Below the pieces are notes generated by a model, which was given only the letters and a program-made list of their open reading frames with translations, was not told the DNA's origin and did no database searches. A stretch of 64,000 nucleotides of DNA. It comes from Amorphophallus konjac. Taxonomy: Eukaryota; Streptophyta; Magnoliopsida; Alismatales; Araceae. Shown piece after piece: positions 32,908 to 43,500 of the stretch. Positions within the stretch are counted from its first letter, which is position 1, and each line of letters begins with the position of its first letter. The stretch is taken from positions 239,925,224-239,989,223 of the forward strand of contig CM040118.1 in assembly GCA_022559845.1 (NCBI GenBank), given 5' to 3'. The position numbers were made by a program, and so were the translations under genes.

Positions 32908-34742
32908 TGATGTGACACGCCCTTGGACTCTAACAAACAAGCACAATTCACAATGATAAGGGGCCGAAATCGGCGGCCGCTCACCCGACACTCATCCAAA
33001 CCCGGGGTAACTTGACGATGCCAAGTGGAGGATGTGAGGGCTGGGCCCTTGCTGGTAGAGGGCCAGCAAGGCCAAGGTTTGTTCCCAAGGGTATGGAGGC
33101 CCAATTCAATGGAGCTGACGTTGTGTCGAGGGCATCGGTTGCACTCTTCTCCACGGTGGTCACTCGAAGGAACGAAGCTTGAGGGACCGAGCACTCACTC
33201 TCATGGCCAGCGGAGCTAAGAGCAAATATTGAAAGGACAAGCACTAAGGGAAGCAAGTTTAGAACACTTACTCAACCGGTTTGAAGAAACCGGTCCCGCT
33301 CGGAGACGTGCGCGAGCGGGGAAGTGTGGTTCCCCACACGCTACGCCGGAGTAGCTTGACCCTGTTTTAAAAATTTATAACACTACTCCCCATTCAAGGG
33401 GGTGGAACAAGGGGAGGGGGTGTCATTCATACACTCAAACACTACCTCCCACAGGGAGGGGCTTTAAGCCGGCCAAGTGGGGAGGGAAAAAATTGAATTG
33501 GAAGCCGAACGGATGGTCAACGTCGATTCTGCCTGCTCTGTGGAACTGGGAACAAACAGTTGAAGATGACGCTGCTGCGGCCACACCTGAATTTTTCCGA
33601 TGATGAGACTAGTTGGAAAATCGTCGTAGGTGGATCAGGATGACACCTGAATTTTTTTCATATCTCTGGTTGCCGGTGCCGGTCGGGGTTAGACTGCAAA
33701 CAGGGCCCCTAAGTTTAGACTCTGGCGGCAGAAGCACCTCAGCAGAAGGAAGAAGTGGTCGCCACGAGCGCTCCCGAACTATGAATCGAGTATGGCTGGA
33801 GTCATTGGAACCGTTGTTGGGTCTTCTTCGAAACGTGACCCACGGGAATGACAAATGATGTCGGAGCAGCTTGGGAAAACCCAAACAGTGGACAGGGGTC
33901 GGTTCAATCCCAGAGGAGATAGAACTGTGCACCTGAGGGAGGAAAACGAGAAAACACAACTCCGGATGCTGAACGGGGTTCCGCTTCTTGATACTGAAAG
34001 TAGACTTGGTGTATAAACTCCCAGCCAAGGCCCGCCTTCGGAGCTTCAAGAAGTTGGCCATGGGAGACTTGGCAACTGGCTTCAGGTTGACTATCAGGAA
34101 GCAGATGCGCGGTCGTGGAAGATCGCCTCCCCCGGGCAGCCACGAACTCATAACGGGAGGAGACCACAACCATCGGAAGGAAGACAGGGAGACAATTTCA
34201 ATGGTACCAGTTGAACCTCCAGAGACGCTTGGACAAAGTCGGGGTCGCCTCCGCAAGCTGCTGATCCTCTGCTGACTCAAAGTTGCGAACTGGCAGGTTG
34301 GGAGAAGCTTCAATGGCACAAGGGATGGGGGAGGAGGGTGGCTAATGGTGTTGGGAAGTGGTGGAATGGTGGGAGGGGGATGTGGTGGAGGTATGGATTG
34401 AGTGCTATGGTGGAGATAGAAGGGTTTTGGGGAGGGGAAGGGGCAGGGAAGCTGCTGGTTCACTGCACTAGGTGGGGGTGGGAAGGGGTGGTGGAGGAAT
34501 CACAAGTTGAAGGAGAGGGAGAATGGGGGGGGGGCGACCAAATCTGGTGGCCTCAAGTTGGGGGCGGCCTAGGGTTTGGAAAGGGGGAGGGAGGAGTGGA
34601 TGGAAAGATTCTAACTCTCCTAGGGGGCTGAGAGATTGTGTGGGGAAGAGAAGAGATTGTGTTGGGAGTTTTTGGGGGTGGTGGGTGGTTTGAGGGTGGA
34701 GTGGAGATAGGTGGAGTCTATCTTGGGGGTGAGGTGGATTAA
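32908..34742 (-). repeat. Element D 5' LTR, part 1
   Basis: This part matches 23364-25194 over its whole length, with scattered differences of several percent by eye. The last five bases ATTAA are the target duplicated by B2, and the LTR continues at 63571. Confidence 0.85.
34738..34742 (+). repeat. Left target-site duplication of element B2 (ATTAA)
   Basis: ATTAA here matches ATTAA at 63566-63570. The uninterrupted site is visible in the other D LTR at about 25183. Confidence 0.9.
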
Positions 34743-35170
34743 TATACCAACCCTGGTAAATTAAAGGACTAGAAAGTCTAAATAAATTAAAAATAATAAT
34801 TAAACAAGGCCCAGACCTTGTATATGACCCTCTTACATCCTAAAAAGTCTGACAAAAGAACTCATGGACACTACTATTGTATTATAATAAATTTAATAAT
34901 GACATGTTATTTTTAGGTAAGCATTTAATGCACAACGTAATTTTAATTGAATTAAGAATCATTAAATCTCGAAGAAAATATCAATTTATATTTTATTACT
35001 AATTTAGAAAATTGAATATTCCACATTTATTACATTATAATCTTATTAGAAGGGAGAAGGATATATATATAAGATTTAATTACATTAAAGATATGTAAAA
35101 GATAAACAAATGAGCGTATATGCAATTTCGGTTCTTTCAAGGGTATTAAAAAAAGCTAAAAACTCAATTG

Positions 35171-36690
35171 ACGCCTCTTTGTGAAGGCGTATCCAACGTG
35201 AAAAGCGACTTAATACAAGTCGTTATTTACAAATTAGTGAAAATCAATTAAAGTATATAGCTAAAGAGTTATAGAGATAATAGGGATATATACATAATAT
35301 TAGTCTTTTGAAGGTTAAGTGAAAATGCCAAAATCAAATGACACCTATACCAATGGGCGTGTATAACGTAAGAGACGACTTAATGAAAGTCGTTAATTCC
35401 AAAAAAAATGAATAGTGCCAGTTTTTCAATTAAAGAATTTTGGAAAACTAATTACATGAAAAAATAGAGAAAAATAGAAAACTCATACCCCTAAAATTTC
35501 TCATCTAGATTACATCAAGAAAAAAAGATAAAAATCTTGAAATATAGTTACACTTTAAAATTAAACGTTAACTAACGAGAATTTCTTAAACAAAGCAAGA
35601 GTTGCGTTTGGGAAGGGATTAATAAGGGAGATACTAATACTACTAGGACTGTTACTTGAGTTATAGTTCCAATAGAACTCCAACACCCAATGGGTTCCCA
35701 AAACCCTATAAATACCCCCTTTTATAACCTTCTTTCTCTATTCCTCCTCAACATAACGAGTTATTGCTGCGAAGCCTTTCTTCTATCGACAGAAGCAGAA
35801 GAACAACTCCTTCTTCCTCCGAAGGTTGCTCCTGCCGTGGGTGTACGTGAAGAACGTGAAGTTCTTCATCCTTTCTTCTTCTTCCTTGCTGCACGGAGGA
35901 TTGAAGGCCGTTGCTTTCTTCACCGTTGCTGCTACTACTGCATTCTTCTTTTCTCCGGTTGATCGTCCAAGCATCAGAGGAGCCTTCCTCTCCATCTTGT
36001 AGCTTCTTCCTTAGAAGGAGTGCTACTATTATCTATGCTAAAGAGCTGCTACTCTTGGCTACGCGGTTGCTCTATTGAAAATAGAGTATAGTTTGTGGTT
36101 ATTATCTTCTTCGTCGATCTGTCATCCAAAGCATCAAAAAGGTAGGTTTTCTCAAGTGTTAAGCAAAACCTATGGTTATTAGGCCATCTGCATGCATGTA
36201 GGATTGTTAGTGGTGATATTGATATATCAGTTTTTCATGATTTTTGTATTTCTTGAAATGACGCCCCAGCTTAAGGCGTTATTTTGATTTAATGCCCATA
36301 CGAAAAGTCGTCAATTGACTAGTTGATTAAAAATAATGCATGTTCAAAAGAATCAATAACTATGAACCCTTACATGTTAACTAATGCATGATCATATTAG
36401 TGAATTCCTGCTATTTTTTTCTCTATCTGTACATGTCTCTAGTTTATTGATTTGAAATACTACAAAGTCCATATGTCTGTGACGGTACAATAAATAACGA
36501 CCATGTCTAGGTCGTCAATTGAATAAACGCCCATGTACGCAGGCATCAATTAGTGATAAATCAAGAATTCCTGAAAATGTTTATAATTTCCTGGATATTG
36601 AAATAACGACATGCATCCTACCATCTTTTTGATATATGACGCCCTTGACTAGGGCGTTGTTTACGAAATTGAAGCCTTAATGTAAGAAGT
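35171..36690 (+). repeat. CpG stem-loop array in the B2 5' LTR, part 1
   Basis: About ten units of roughly 19-21 nt pair arms such as ACGCC/GGCGT and GACGACTT/AAGTCGTT, for example at 35171, 35202, 35364, 36260, 36507, 36638 and 36670. The loops are 7-9 bases. Several have lost pairing by C-to-T or G-to-A change. Most are followed by TAATT, CAATT or TATTT. The array continues after the element C insert at 53897-53980. Confidence 0.7.
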
Positions 36691-36691
36691 C

Positions 36692-36696
36692 ATTTA
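36692..36696 (+). repeat. Left target-site duplication of element C (ATTTA)
   Basis: ATTTA here matches 53830-53834. The intact site is seen in the B2 3' LTR near 61976. Confidence 0.92.
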
Positions 36697-37378
36697 TGGT
36701 GCGGACACCAGGACGATCAGTGACACGTCGGCGAACCGACGGTGCCACACGCGGAGCACCAAGTGGACTACTTCGGCTTCCCTTCAAATTAGGGACAATG
36801 TGGCTTCAATTTGGACTCTTTTTGCATTGAGATTGGGCTTGTAATGAACATTCTACTTGGGTTTTTCATATTGGGCTCATTGTAAGGCATTTAATAAGCC
36901 AATTGGGTAAGTCTTTTAGAGTCCATTAAGGGTTGATTGTCATATTGGGCTATGAGGCTTCATTAAGCTTCATATTGGATCTTAAGCCACTTAAGGTCCC
37001 ATTAAGCTTCCCTTCCACATGGGCCATCTAGGTTGGAGTGGAATGGGCTTGTGAATGGCCTTAGTTGGACTTCAGCCAACTTGGCCCAAGAAGGGCCCAA
37101 GCTAGGGGCGCACCATGTTTTGGATGTATTAGGCTAGAAAATGTTGATTTTTCTTCTTCCCCTCCCATTTACCACATGGGAGCATTAAAAGGCTGCTGGT
37201 CAATGACCAAATATGGCTACCACCTACCCCTCCCCTTTGAATTTCAAAGGTTGGTGAAGGTAGGTGAAGACAATGTCCCCTTGTCCCCCCCTTCTTTCCC
37301 CTTTCATGATCCATGCGCACCCAACCCCATTCCCCTTGTATCCCACGTATGTCCCCTCCCCCCTATCCCTTGCATTTG

Positions 37379-37389
37379 CCTATTTAAGG
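37379..37389 (+). promoter_or_regulatory. TATA-like box of the element C LTR
   Basis: CCTATTTAAGG also occurs at the equivalent place in the 3' LTR (about 52358). The stem-loop run begins about 65 bp downstream, so it would be near the RNA 5' end. Confidence 0.55.
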
Positions 37390-37442
37390 CCATGTATAGT
37401 GTTTGTATGAAAGTTAATGAAAGTTTTATGAAAGAAAGTATG

Positions 37443-37532
37443 TTTAAGAGAGTGATTCTCTTGTTCTTCCTTGGGTGTGACTCCCTTGGTTCTGTTCTGT
37501 GACGGGACAGAATTGGGTCGTGTGACTCGACC
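37443..37532 (+). repeat. Stem-loop run with a repeated 7 nt loop, element C 5' LTR
   Basis: AAGAGA/TCTCTT with a 5 base loop comes first. Then CC-x2-GGG/CCC-x2-GG has the loop TGTGACT. Next, TTCTGTTC/GGACAGAA at 37490-37512 has the loop TGTGACG; its one mismatch to the 3' LTR still allows a G-U pair. Last, GGTCG/CGACC at 37516-37532 has the loop TGTGACT. Three different stems thus carry nearly the same 7 base loop. Confidence 0.78.
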
Positions 37533-37582
37533 TTGTATCCCCCTCTTCCCCTTACCTTCTTCTTCCAAAAAAAAATCCCAGT

Positions 37583-37587
37583 GATAC
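37583..37587 (+). repeat. Left target-site duplication of element B1 (GATAC)
   Basis: GATAC here matches 47918-47922. The uninterrupted site is in the C 3' LTR near 52560. Confidence 0.95.
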
Positions 37588-37710
37588 TGTAGCAACCCTG
37601 GTAAAAATAAAAGGAAATAAAAAACCCCAATTGATCAAAATAAGATTAAAAGATTTAATGAATAAATGATAAGAGCCTAAAGAAGTAAATAATAAACCAA
37701 AATGTAAATA

Positions 37711-37830
37711 ACGCCTTGACTCAAGGCGCTACTTCAAAAAGAAACGCCCTCTTCTTGGGCGCGAATTACAAAAGAAACGACACCGGTCAAGACGTCAATT
37801 AGAATTAACGCCCTAACCCAAGGCGTTAAT
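37711..37830 (+). repeat. CpG stem-loop array, U3 part of the B1 5' LTR
   Basis: Four adjacent units occur: ACGCC/GGCGC (37711-37730), ACGCCC/GGGCGC (37744-37762), ACGACA/AGACGT (about 37778-37796) and AACGCC/GGCGTT (37807-37827). Loops are 7-9 bases. The units lie upstream of the TATA box. Confidence 0.8.
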
Positions 37831-38413
37831 TTCGTTTGTGTTCCGTTCGAACCAGGACATTATCCAGGGAAGGTTTCTAGATTAATACGTGTTCGATCGA
37901 TCAGGGAAAGGACTCTATCAAGGAAGGTTAAGTTCTAATCAAACTTCGACCCTACTGGGTTTTGTAAACTCTATAAATACCCTTTTCCATCAAACCCTAA
38001 AAGCTATTTGGTCAAAGGAGGTTTTGCTCTACTGCCGTGCATGAAGAACAGGTGTTGTTCTTCTTCCCTTGCCTTCGGTCATAATCATGAAGAATATTGA
38101 TGTTCTTCATCGTCTTTGCTACAGGAAGTCTGCTGTAAGTAGAAACTCTTCTGCCTAGTTGAAGGACGGGAGGTTCTTCATCAAGACGATCTCTTCCTCC
38201 AAGAAGGAAGCTGTTTCCATAAGCTTCGGAAGAACTCTGTTTAGAACAGAGCATCGTTTTTCCCTCACGCATCTTCATCCAGATCACCCATCAGGTAGGT
38301 TTTCTCAAGCATTGTAGCCCAAACCAATATAGTAATTATGATAAAGTCATCTGTCAATTCATGCATATAGATTCTCTGCGTTTTTCGTAGTTTTCTGAAA
38401 AATAGTGTATGTA

Positions 38414-38930
38414 GCGACCCTCCTTAGGGCGCTAATTTTAAAGGAAGCGACCCAGACTAGGTCGCTAATTCCAGTTTTGACGCCCCGCCTAGGAGTCGTC
38501 AACTTAACTTAATTATTAAATACCCATGTTTAAAATTCTATATCAAGTAAACCATGTATCTAATCTAATGCATGATCATACTTGTTGAATCCTGCTATTT
38601 TTCTCTTCCTGACCATGTGATCCTCTTCCTGAAAATTTTATTATCTGGAAATTTATACTGTTCATGAATCCTATTTCGGATGTTAAGCAATTAACGACCT
38701 GGGATAGGTCGTCTCTTACATAACTGACGCCCTGCACCAGGGCGTGACTTTAAAATTAACGCCCCTCTGTGAGGCGTGTTTTCATGAAAATTCCAGAAAT
38801 TGGTAATTTTGCAAAATATTATAAATCTAATGGACGCCTGCTACTGTAGTCGTTAAATCATAAATAAACGCCCCTGTAGAAGGCGTTAATTTGATAAGTA
38901 ATGACTTAGATTAAGTCGCTATTTTCCTGT
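38414..38930 (+). repeat. CpG stem-loop array, transcribed part of the B1 5' LTR
   Basis: Perfect units with exactly 7 base loops include GCGACC/GGTCGC at 38447-38465, ACGACC/GGTCGT at 38694-38712 and ACGCCC/GGGCGT at 38727-38745. Imperfect ones lie at 38414-38432, 38480-38500, 38759-38777, 38833-38852, 38868-38890 and 38910-38928. Different arm sequences keep complementarity, while spacers share only an AATT or ATTT after the right arm. These lie downstream of the TATA box and inside the candidate leader intron. Confidence 0.82.
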
Positions 38931-38968
38931 GATACTATTTTACACTGTTACTGTTAACCGAGGGTTTC

Positions 38969-39012
<44 letters not shown>

Positions 39013-40406
39013 GCACTATATTCCAGTCCGTGAATATAGCCCCATGTTTCATGATGATTTATCGCAGTACCCCTCAATTCTCAGTGACATACAAGCTCTC
39101 CATTGGACATTCCGTTCCTTTTGACTAGCGAGTAGTCATAGAGACCTCCATAAGACTCCTCGAGCCTTGGATTCCCTCAAGGCCGATTGAGCGGGTTGTA
39201 CCATAAAAACCTATCACACTACTTTGCCATGTCACTCTATAGAAACATGGTATACCGGCCCTCATGTTATGCTATGTGTATGATATGAGAATTATCTTAA
39301 TGAACGAGGAAAGCATGCCATTATTGTGATGTTCTTGTGGACCCCAATTCTATATCAAACATTATTATGATGTTCTTGTGGACCTCAATTCTATATTAAA
39401 AGAGTGACCATCTACGTGTGGGCACTTACTTGTCATGGTACCCAAGTTAGGGAACCAATTCCACCTAGTTTTATCGATACTCGTGATTTCACCGTTATTA
39501 TCGTCGTTATTGTCATGTTCAAATCCTTGAAATGCTTTCTACCTCTAAGTTTATACAAGTTCTTTATCCTTGAAACTCCATATTGGCTATACACAAAGTG
39601 GATGTCAAAATACATGATCAATGCCTGCGCATATGGGGCCCGATCTGGTCCTGGGAGGAGCACCCAAAAGTACTAGTGCCCATGGGAGTTGTAATGATCA
39701 CGGTATGACATTGTACCGAAGTGCATGACTAGCTTGATTGGACATTCCATAAATCTTGTACTTGACTTGACATGACATGACTTGCGTGACCCGAAAAAGG
39801 GTAATTTATATACTTGCTTGCTTGAAACGTGATAGCCAAGTTCTCAACATGACATGATGAAATTACTTGCTTGAACATCCTGACGTCTATTACTTGAAAG
39901 TTCATGAATAGTTCACCTTGTTATCTTGTTGATATACTCTCTATCTTGTCGTTTTATGCGAGCATGCATAGCTATAGTGCATTCATAAAAATGTAATTAC
40001 TTAAACCCCTTGCTAGCTCTTGAGATATAATTTCCTACTGAGCGTTCGCTCACTCAGTATTTCCCTACTTTTCAGGTAAGTCCGACGACGAGACTCAATC
40101 GGACGAGGAAGGTCAAGAGTGAAGAGAGTAGAGCTCTCCGTCTATCAAAGCGTCTACTAGTCTTATCTTTCAAATTTCTTAAGTCAAACATTGTACTTTT
40201 CCTTTTATTGGGTCATAGCACTTTCATTAAGTGAATCATAATAGAAGTACTTTGAGGTTGTGATTGAATAAAGGATTGGGTTATCTTTACTTTTGCGTAT
40301 CTCTGATTTTTGGTGTCGAATACACTAATCCTCTGATTGACATGAATGATATAAACTCGTCACGCGTCTCCGGGTATCTTCCGCGCTCGGGATGTGACAG
40401 TTTTTG

Positions 40407-40419
40407 TGGTATCAGAGCC
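40407..40419 (+). promoter_or_regulatory. Element B1 primer-binding site (tRNA-iMet type)
   Basis: TGGTATCAGAGCC lies 7 bp after the 5' LTR end and is perfectly conserved. Confidence 0.92.
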
Positions 40420-40571
40420 TAGGGTATTCAATTCCTAGGAAACCCAAGTCCAAGGATAAGTCTGAACCTCTAACCAGTGAGATTGGGTAGAACCAAGGGT
40501 TAAAGTCAACATAGAATTAAAAGCCTTTTAATGCCATCACATACTAATATAGCTATCGAAATTGTAGGACA

Positions 40572-43500
40572 ATGGCTGCCGAACGTGCTCAATGGCCCAA
40601 CATGCAACGCACTCTCCAAGGCATGACCCAGGCACTTCAACAAGTGGCACAAGGAGGTGCACATCGTGGAGCAGGAAATCTCCACCAAAGCTTCAAGAAC
40701 ATGAACCCTCCTAAGTTCATGGGATCCACTGATCCAGATGATGCCGAACACTGGATCCGAGAGACGGAACATGTTTTTAGAGTCATGCAATGTTCGGACT
40801 AAGAGAAGGTCCTGTTAGCCACATTTCAATTAGAAAGAGACGCCCGATGCTGGTGGGAATCGGTAGAAGCCACATTAGATCAAGGACAAGTTACTTGGGA
40901 AGAGTTTGTTGAACATTTCAACAATAAATATTTCTCAGATCGAGTTCAAGAGAAGAAAGCCGCTGAATTCGTCGCACTTAAGCAACGATCTTTGTCGGTA
41001 GTTGAATATGAAGCGCAGTTCTCTAGGCTGTCTCGGTACGCTAAACACTTAGTTAGCACTGAGAAGATGAAAGCTCGAAGATTCCTTAATGGGCTCAGGC
41101 CCCAATATATCACACAACTGGCACCGATGGACATACAAGTCTATTCGGAGATGGTTCGACGAGCCCAATTACTAGAAGATGCCACGGAACTATCTGATAG
41201 GATCTGTGGGAAAGACAAGAAGGAGAATGTTACTAGCTCCGGCACCTTCAAACCTAATTTCAAGAAGAGGCCAAGTAATGGAGGCATTCTCTCCCAGGAG
41301 CAAAAGTTCAAGAAGACCAAACCTTTCTCCATCACCACTACACCTGCTAAGGTGGTATGTAAGCATTGTGATAAGGCCGGGCACAAGGCCGAAGAATGTT
41401 GGAGGAAACTTGGAGCGTGTCTCCGTTGTGGGAGCCGTGATCATCGGATTCCCGACTGTCCCCTACTCAACGATCAACCCAGTGACGGAAAGTGCCCAGT
41501 AACAAAGAATGCTCGTCTCCACGCAATTAAGGAGACCGAAGAAGACGAAGGTGGACTAGTAGAAGGTACACTGAAAGTTTGTTCCAAGTCTGCACATGTC
41601 TTATTTGATACGGGTGCATCACATTCTTTTATTTCTAAGAAGTTTGCTGACCCACTGCCTATGGAACCGGAATGGATGAAAATATTTTTATCTACTCCTC
41701 TCGGAAACGAAACCGATATTACTCACCATTATCAAAACTGTGAAGTCTTAGTCAAAGGAAGAAATCTTCCTATCAACCTCATATGTCTAGACCTAAAGGA
41801 ATATGATGTCATATTGGGAGCAGATTGGTTATCTAGGTATCAGGCAACTGTGGATTGCCGTAACAGCAAAGTTACTTTCAAGGACTTTCCAGAACTAGTC
41901 TATGCTAGCCCTAAGAGTCGGAGCAAGTCACCTCTTATTTCGGCTCTCCGAGCTAGCAAGCTAATAAGGAAAGGATGTGTATCTTTCCTTGCATTTGTCA
42001 CCATTAAGGAGACTAAGGAAACTAAACTAGAAGACATCCATGTTGTGCAAGAATTTCCGGATGTGTTTCCGGAAGATTTACCTGGATTACCCCTACAAAG
42101 AGAAGTGGCCTTCACCATCGATTTGGTCCCTGGTGCTGGACCAGTTTCTAAGGCACCATATAGAATGTCCCCTGCCGAACTCAAGGAGCTGAAGGAGCAA
42201 TTGATGGAACTTCTCAAGAAGGGATTTATTAGACCAAGCACTTCCCCGTGGGGAGCACCTGTGCTATTTGTAAAGAAGAAAGATGGATCCATGAGATTAT
42301 GCATCGACTATCGACAGTTGAATCTTCTCACTATCAAGAACAAGTATCCACTGCCGAGAATCGATGAGTTATTCGATCAAATATCTGGATCCAAGTATTT
42401 TTCAAAGATTGATCTCAGGTCAGGTTATCACCAACTAAGGATCAAGGATGATGACATTCATAAGACCGCATTCAGAAGCAGGTATGGCCATTATGAGTTT
42501 GTTGTTATGCCTTTTGGACTAACAAATGCCCCTGCTACTTTTATGCAGTTGATGAATAGTATATTCAGACCTTATCTAGATCAATTCGTGGTGGTTTTCA
42601 TTGATGATATATTAATTTACTCTAAGACCAAGGGAGAGCATGAGGAACATTTAAGGATTGCATTACAGATATTAAGGATGAATCAACTATATGCAAAGCT
42701 CAACAAATGTGAATTTTGGTTAGGAGAAGTAGCTTTCTTGGGGCATGTTATATCAAAAAATGGTTTATCCGTAGATCCATCAAAGGTTGAAGCTGTAAGG
42801 AATTGGGAAAGACCGACCAATGCTAGCGAGGTCCGTAGTTTCTTGGGTCTTGCGGGGTACTATCGGCGATTCATCAAGGATTTCTCCAAGATAGCCGTAC
42901 CACTCACTAGGCTAACTCGCAAGGAGATATGCTATGAATGGAGCGAGGATTGTGAACGAAGCTTCCAAGCTCTCAAGGATCACTTGACTACTGCCCCAGT
43001 CTTAGCTCTACCAATTGAAGGAGAAAAGTTCAAGGTATACACCGATGCATCTGGCATTGGCCTCGGATGTGTTTTAATGCAACAAGGGAAGGTTATAGCC
43101 TACTCTTCTCGCCAATTGATGAAGCACGAGGAGAACTACCCAGTTCATGATTTAGAATTGGCTGTGGTAGTATTTGCACTGAAGATATGGAGACATTATC
43201 TTTATGGAGTGTAGTTTCTTGTATACTCTGACCATAAAAGTCTTAAGTATCTCCTCTCTCAGAAGGAATTGAATATGAGGCAAAGACGTTGGCTAGAATA
43301 TCTTAAGGACTTCGACTTTACTATACAATATCATCCTGGAAAGGGTAATCATGTAGCTGATGCCCTTAGTCGAAAGCTGAGAGCATTATTAGCCAATTGT
43401 ATGATTCAGGAGTGGAAGTTGCTAGACCAATTCATTAGACTTAATATAAGCATGGACAAGGACAGTAGGTGTGTCACCTTATCCCATATGAGCATACAGC

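Larger units (their letters stand above)
34743..36696 (+). repeat. Element B2 5' LTR, part 1
   Basis: This part matches 60023-61980 of the 3' LTR. A TATA box CCCTATAAATACCCC lies near 35704-35718. A candidate 5' splice site AAAAAG/GTAGGT lies at 36136-36147. CpG stem-loops flank both. It ends with ATTTA (36692-36696), the target duplicated by C. Confidence 0.9.
36697..37587 (+). repeat. Element C 5' LTR, part 1
   Basis: This part starts TGGTGCGGACACC. A TATA-like CCTATTTAAGG lies at 37379-37389, with a stem-loop run at 37443-37532 downstream. It is interrupted after GATAC at 37583-37587 by B1. Confidence 0.92.
37588..40399 (+). repeat. Element B1 5' LTR
   Basis: The LTR is 2812 bp, from TGTAGCAACC to GATGTGACA. 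A TATA box CTCTATAAATACCC lies at about 37970-37983. Stem-loops lie on both sides of it, a TA microsatellite at about 38970-39010, a candidate 5' splice site CAG/GTAGGT at 38292-38300 and a pyrimidine-AG at 40064-40075. The first 150 bp or so differ sharply from the 3' LTR; the rest is almost identical. Confidence 0.95.

Noticed and set aside
33609..34463. Long minus-strand frame of 284 codons in the element D 5' LTR
   Set aside because: It lies within the LTR. The equivalent region of the other LTR does not keep it open, and it has no recognisable domain.
37711..38930. Reading the regular CpG units as a CRISPR-like array
   Set aside because: Units are not identical direct repeats, spacers are short and irregular, and the host is a plant; the units are inside LTRs.
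38970..39010. TA microsatellite in B1, also at 44951-44987 and 46502-46528
   Set aside because: A simple dinucleotide repeat with length variation; no further significance seen.
40407..40419. Possible tRNA gene at the TGGTATCAGAGC sites
   Set aside because: These are primer-binding sites complementary to the tRNA 3' end; no cloverleaf or A/B boxes surround them.
41900..42304. Minus-strand frame opposite B1 RT, also present in B2
   Set aside because: It is conserved only because the sense strand is conserved coding sequence; no protein features are seen.
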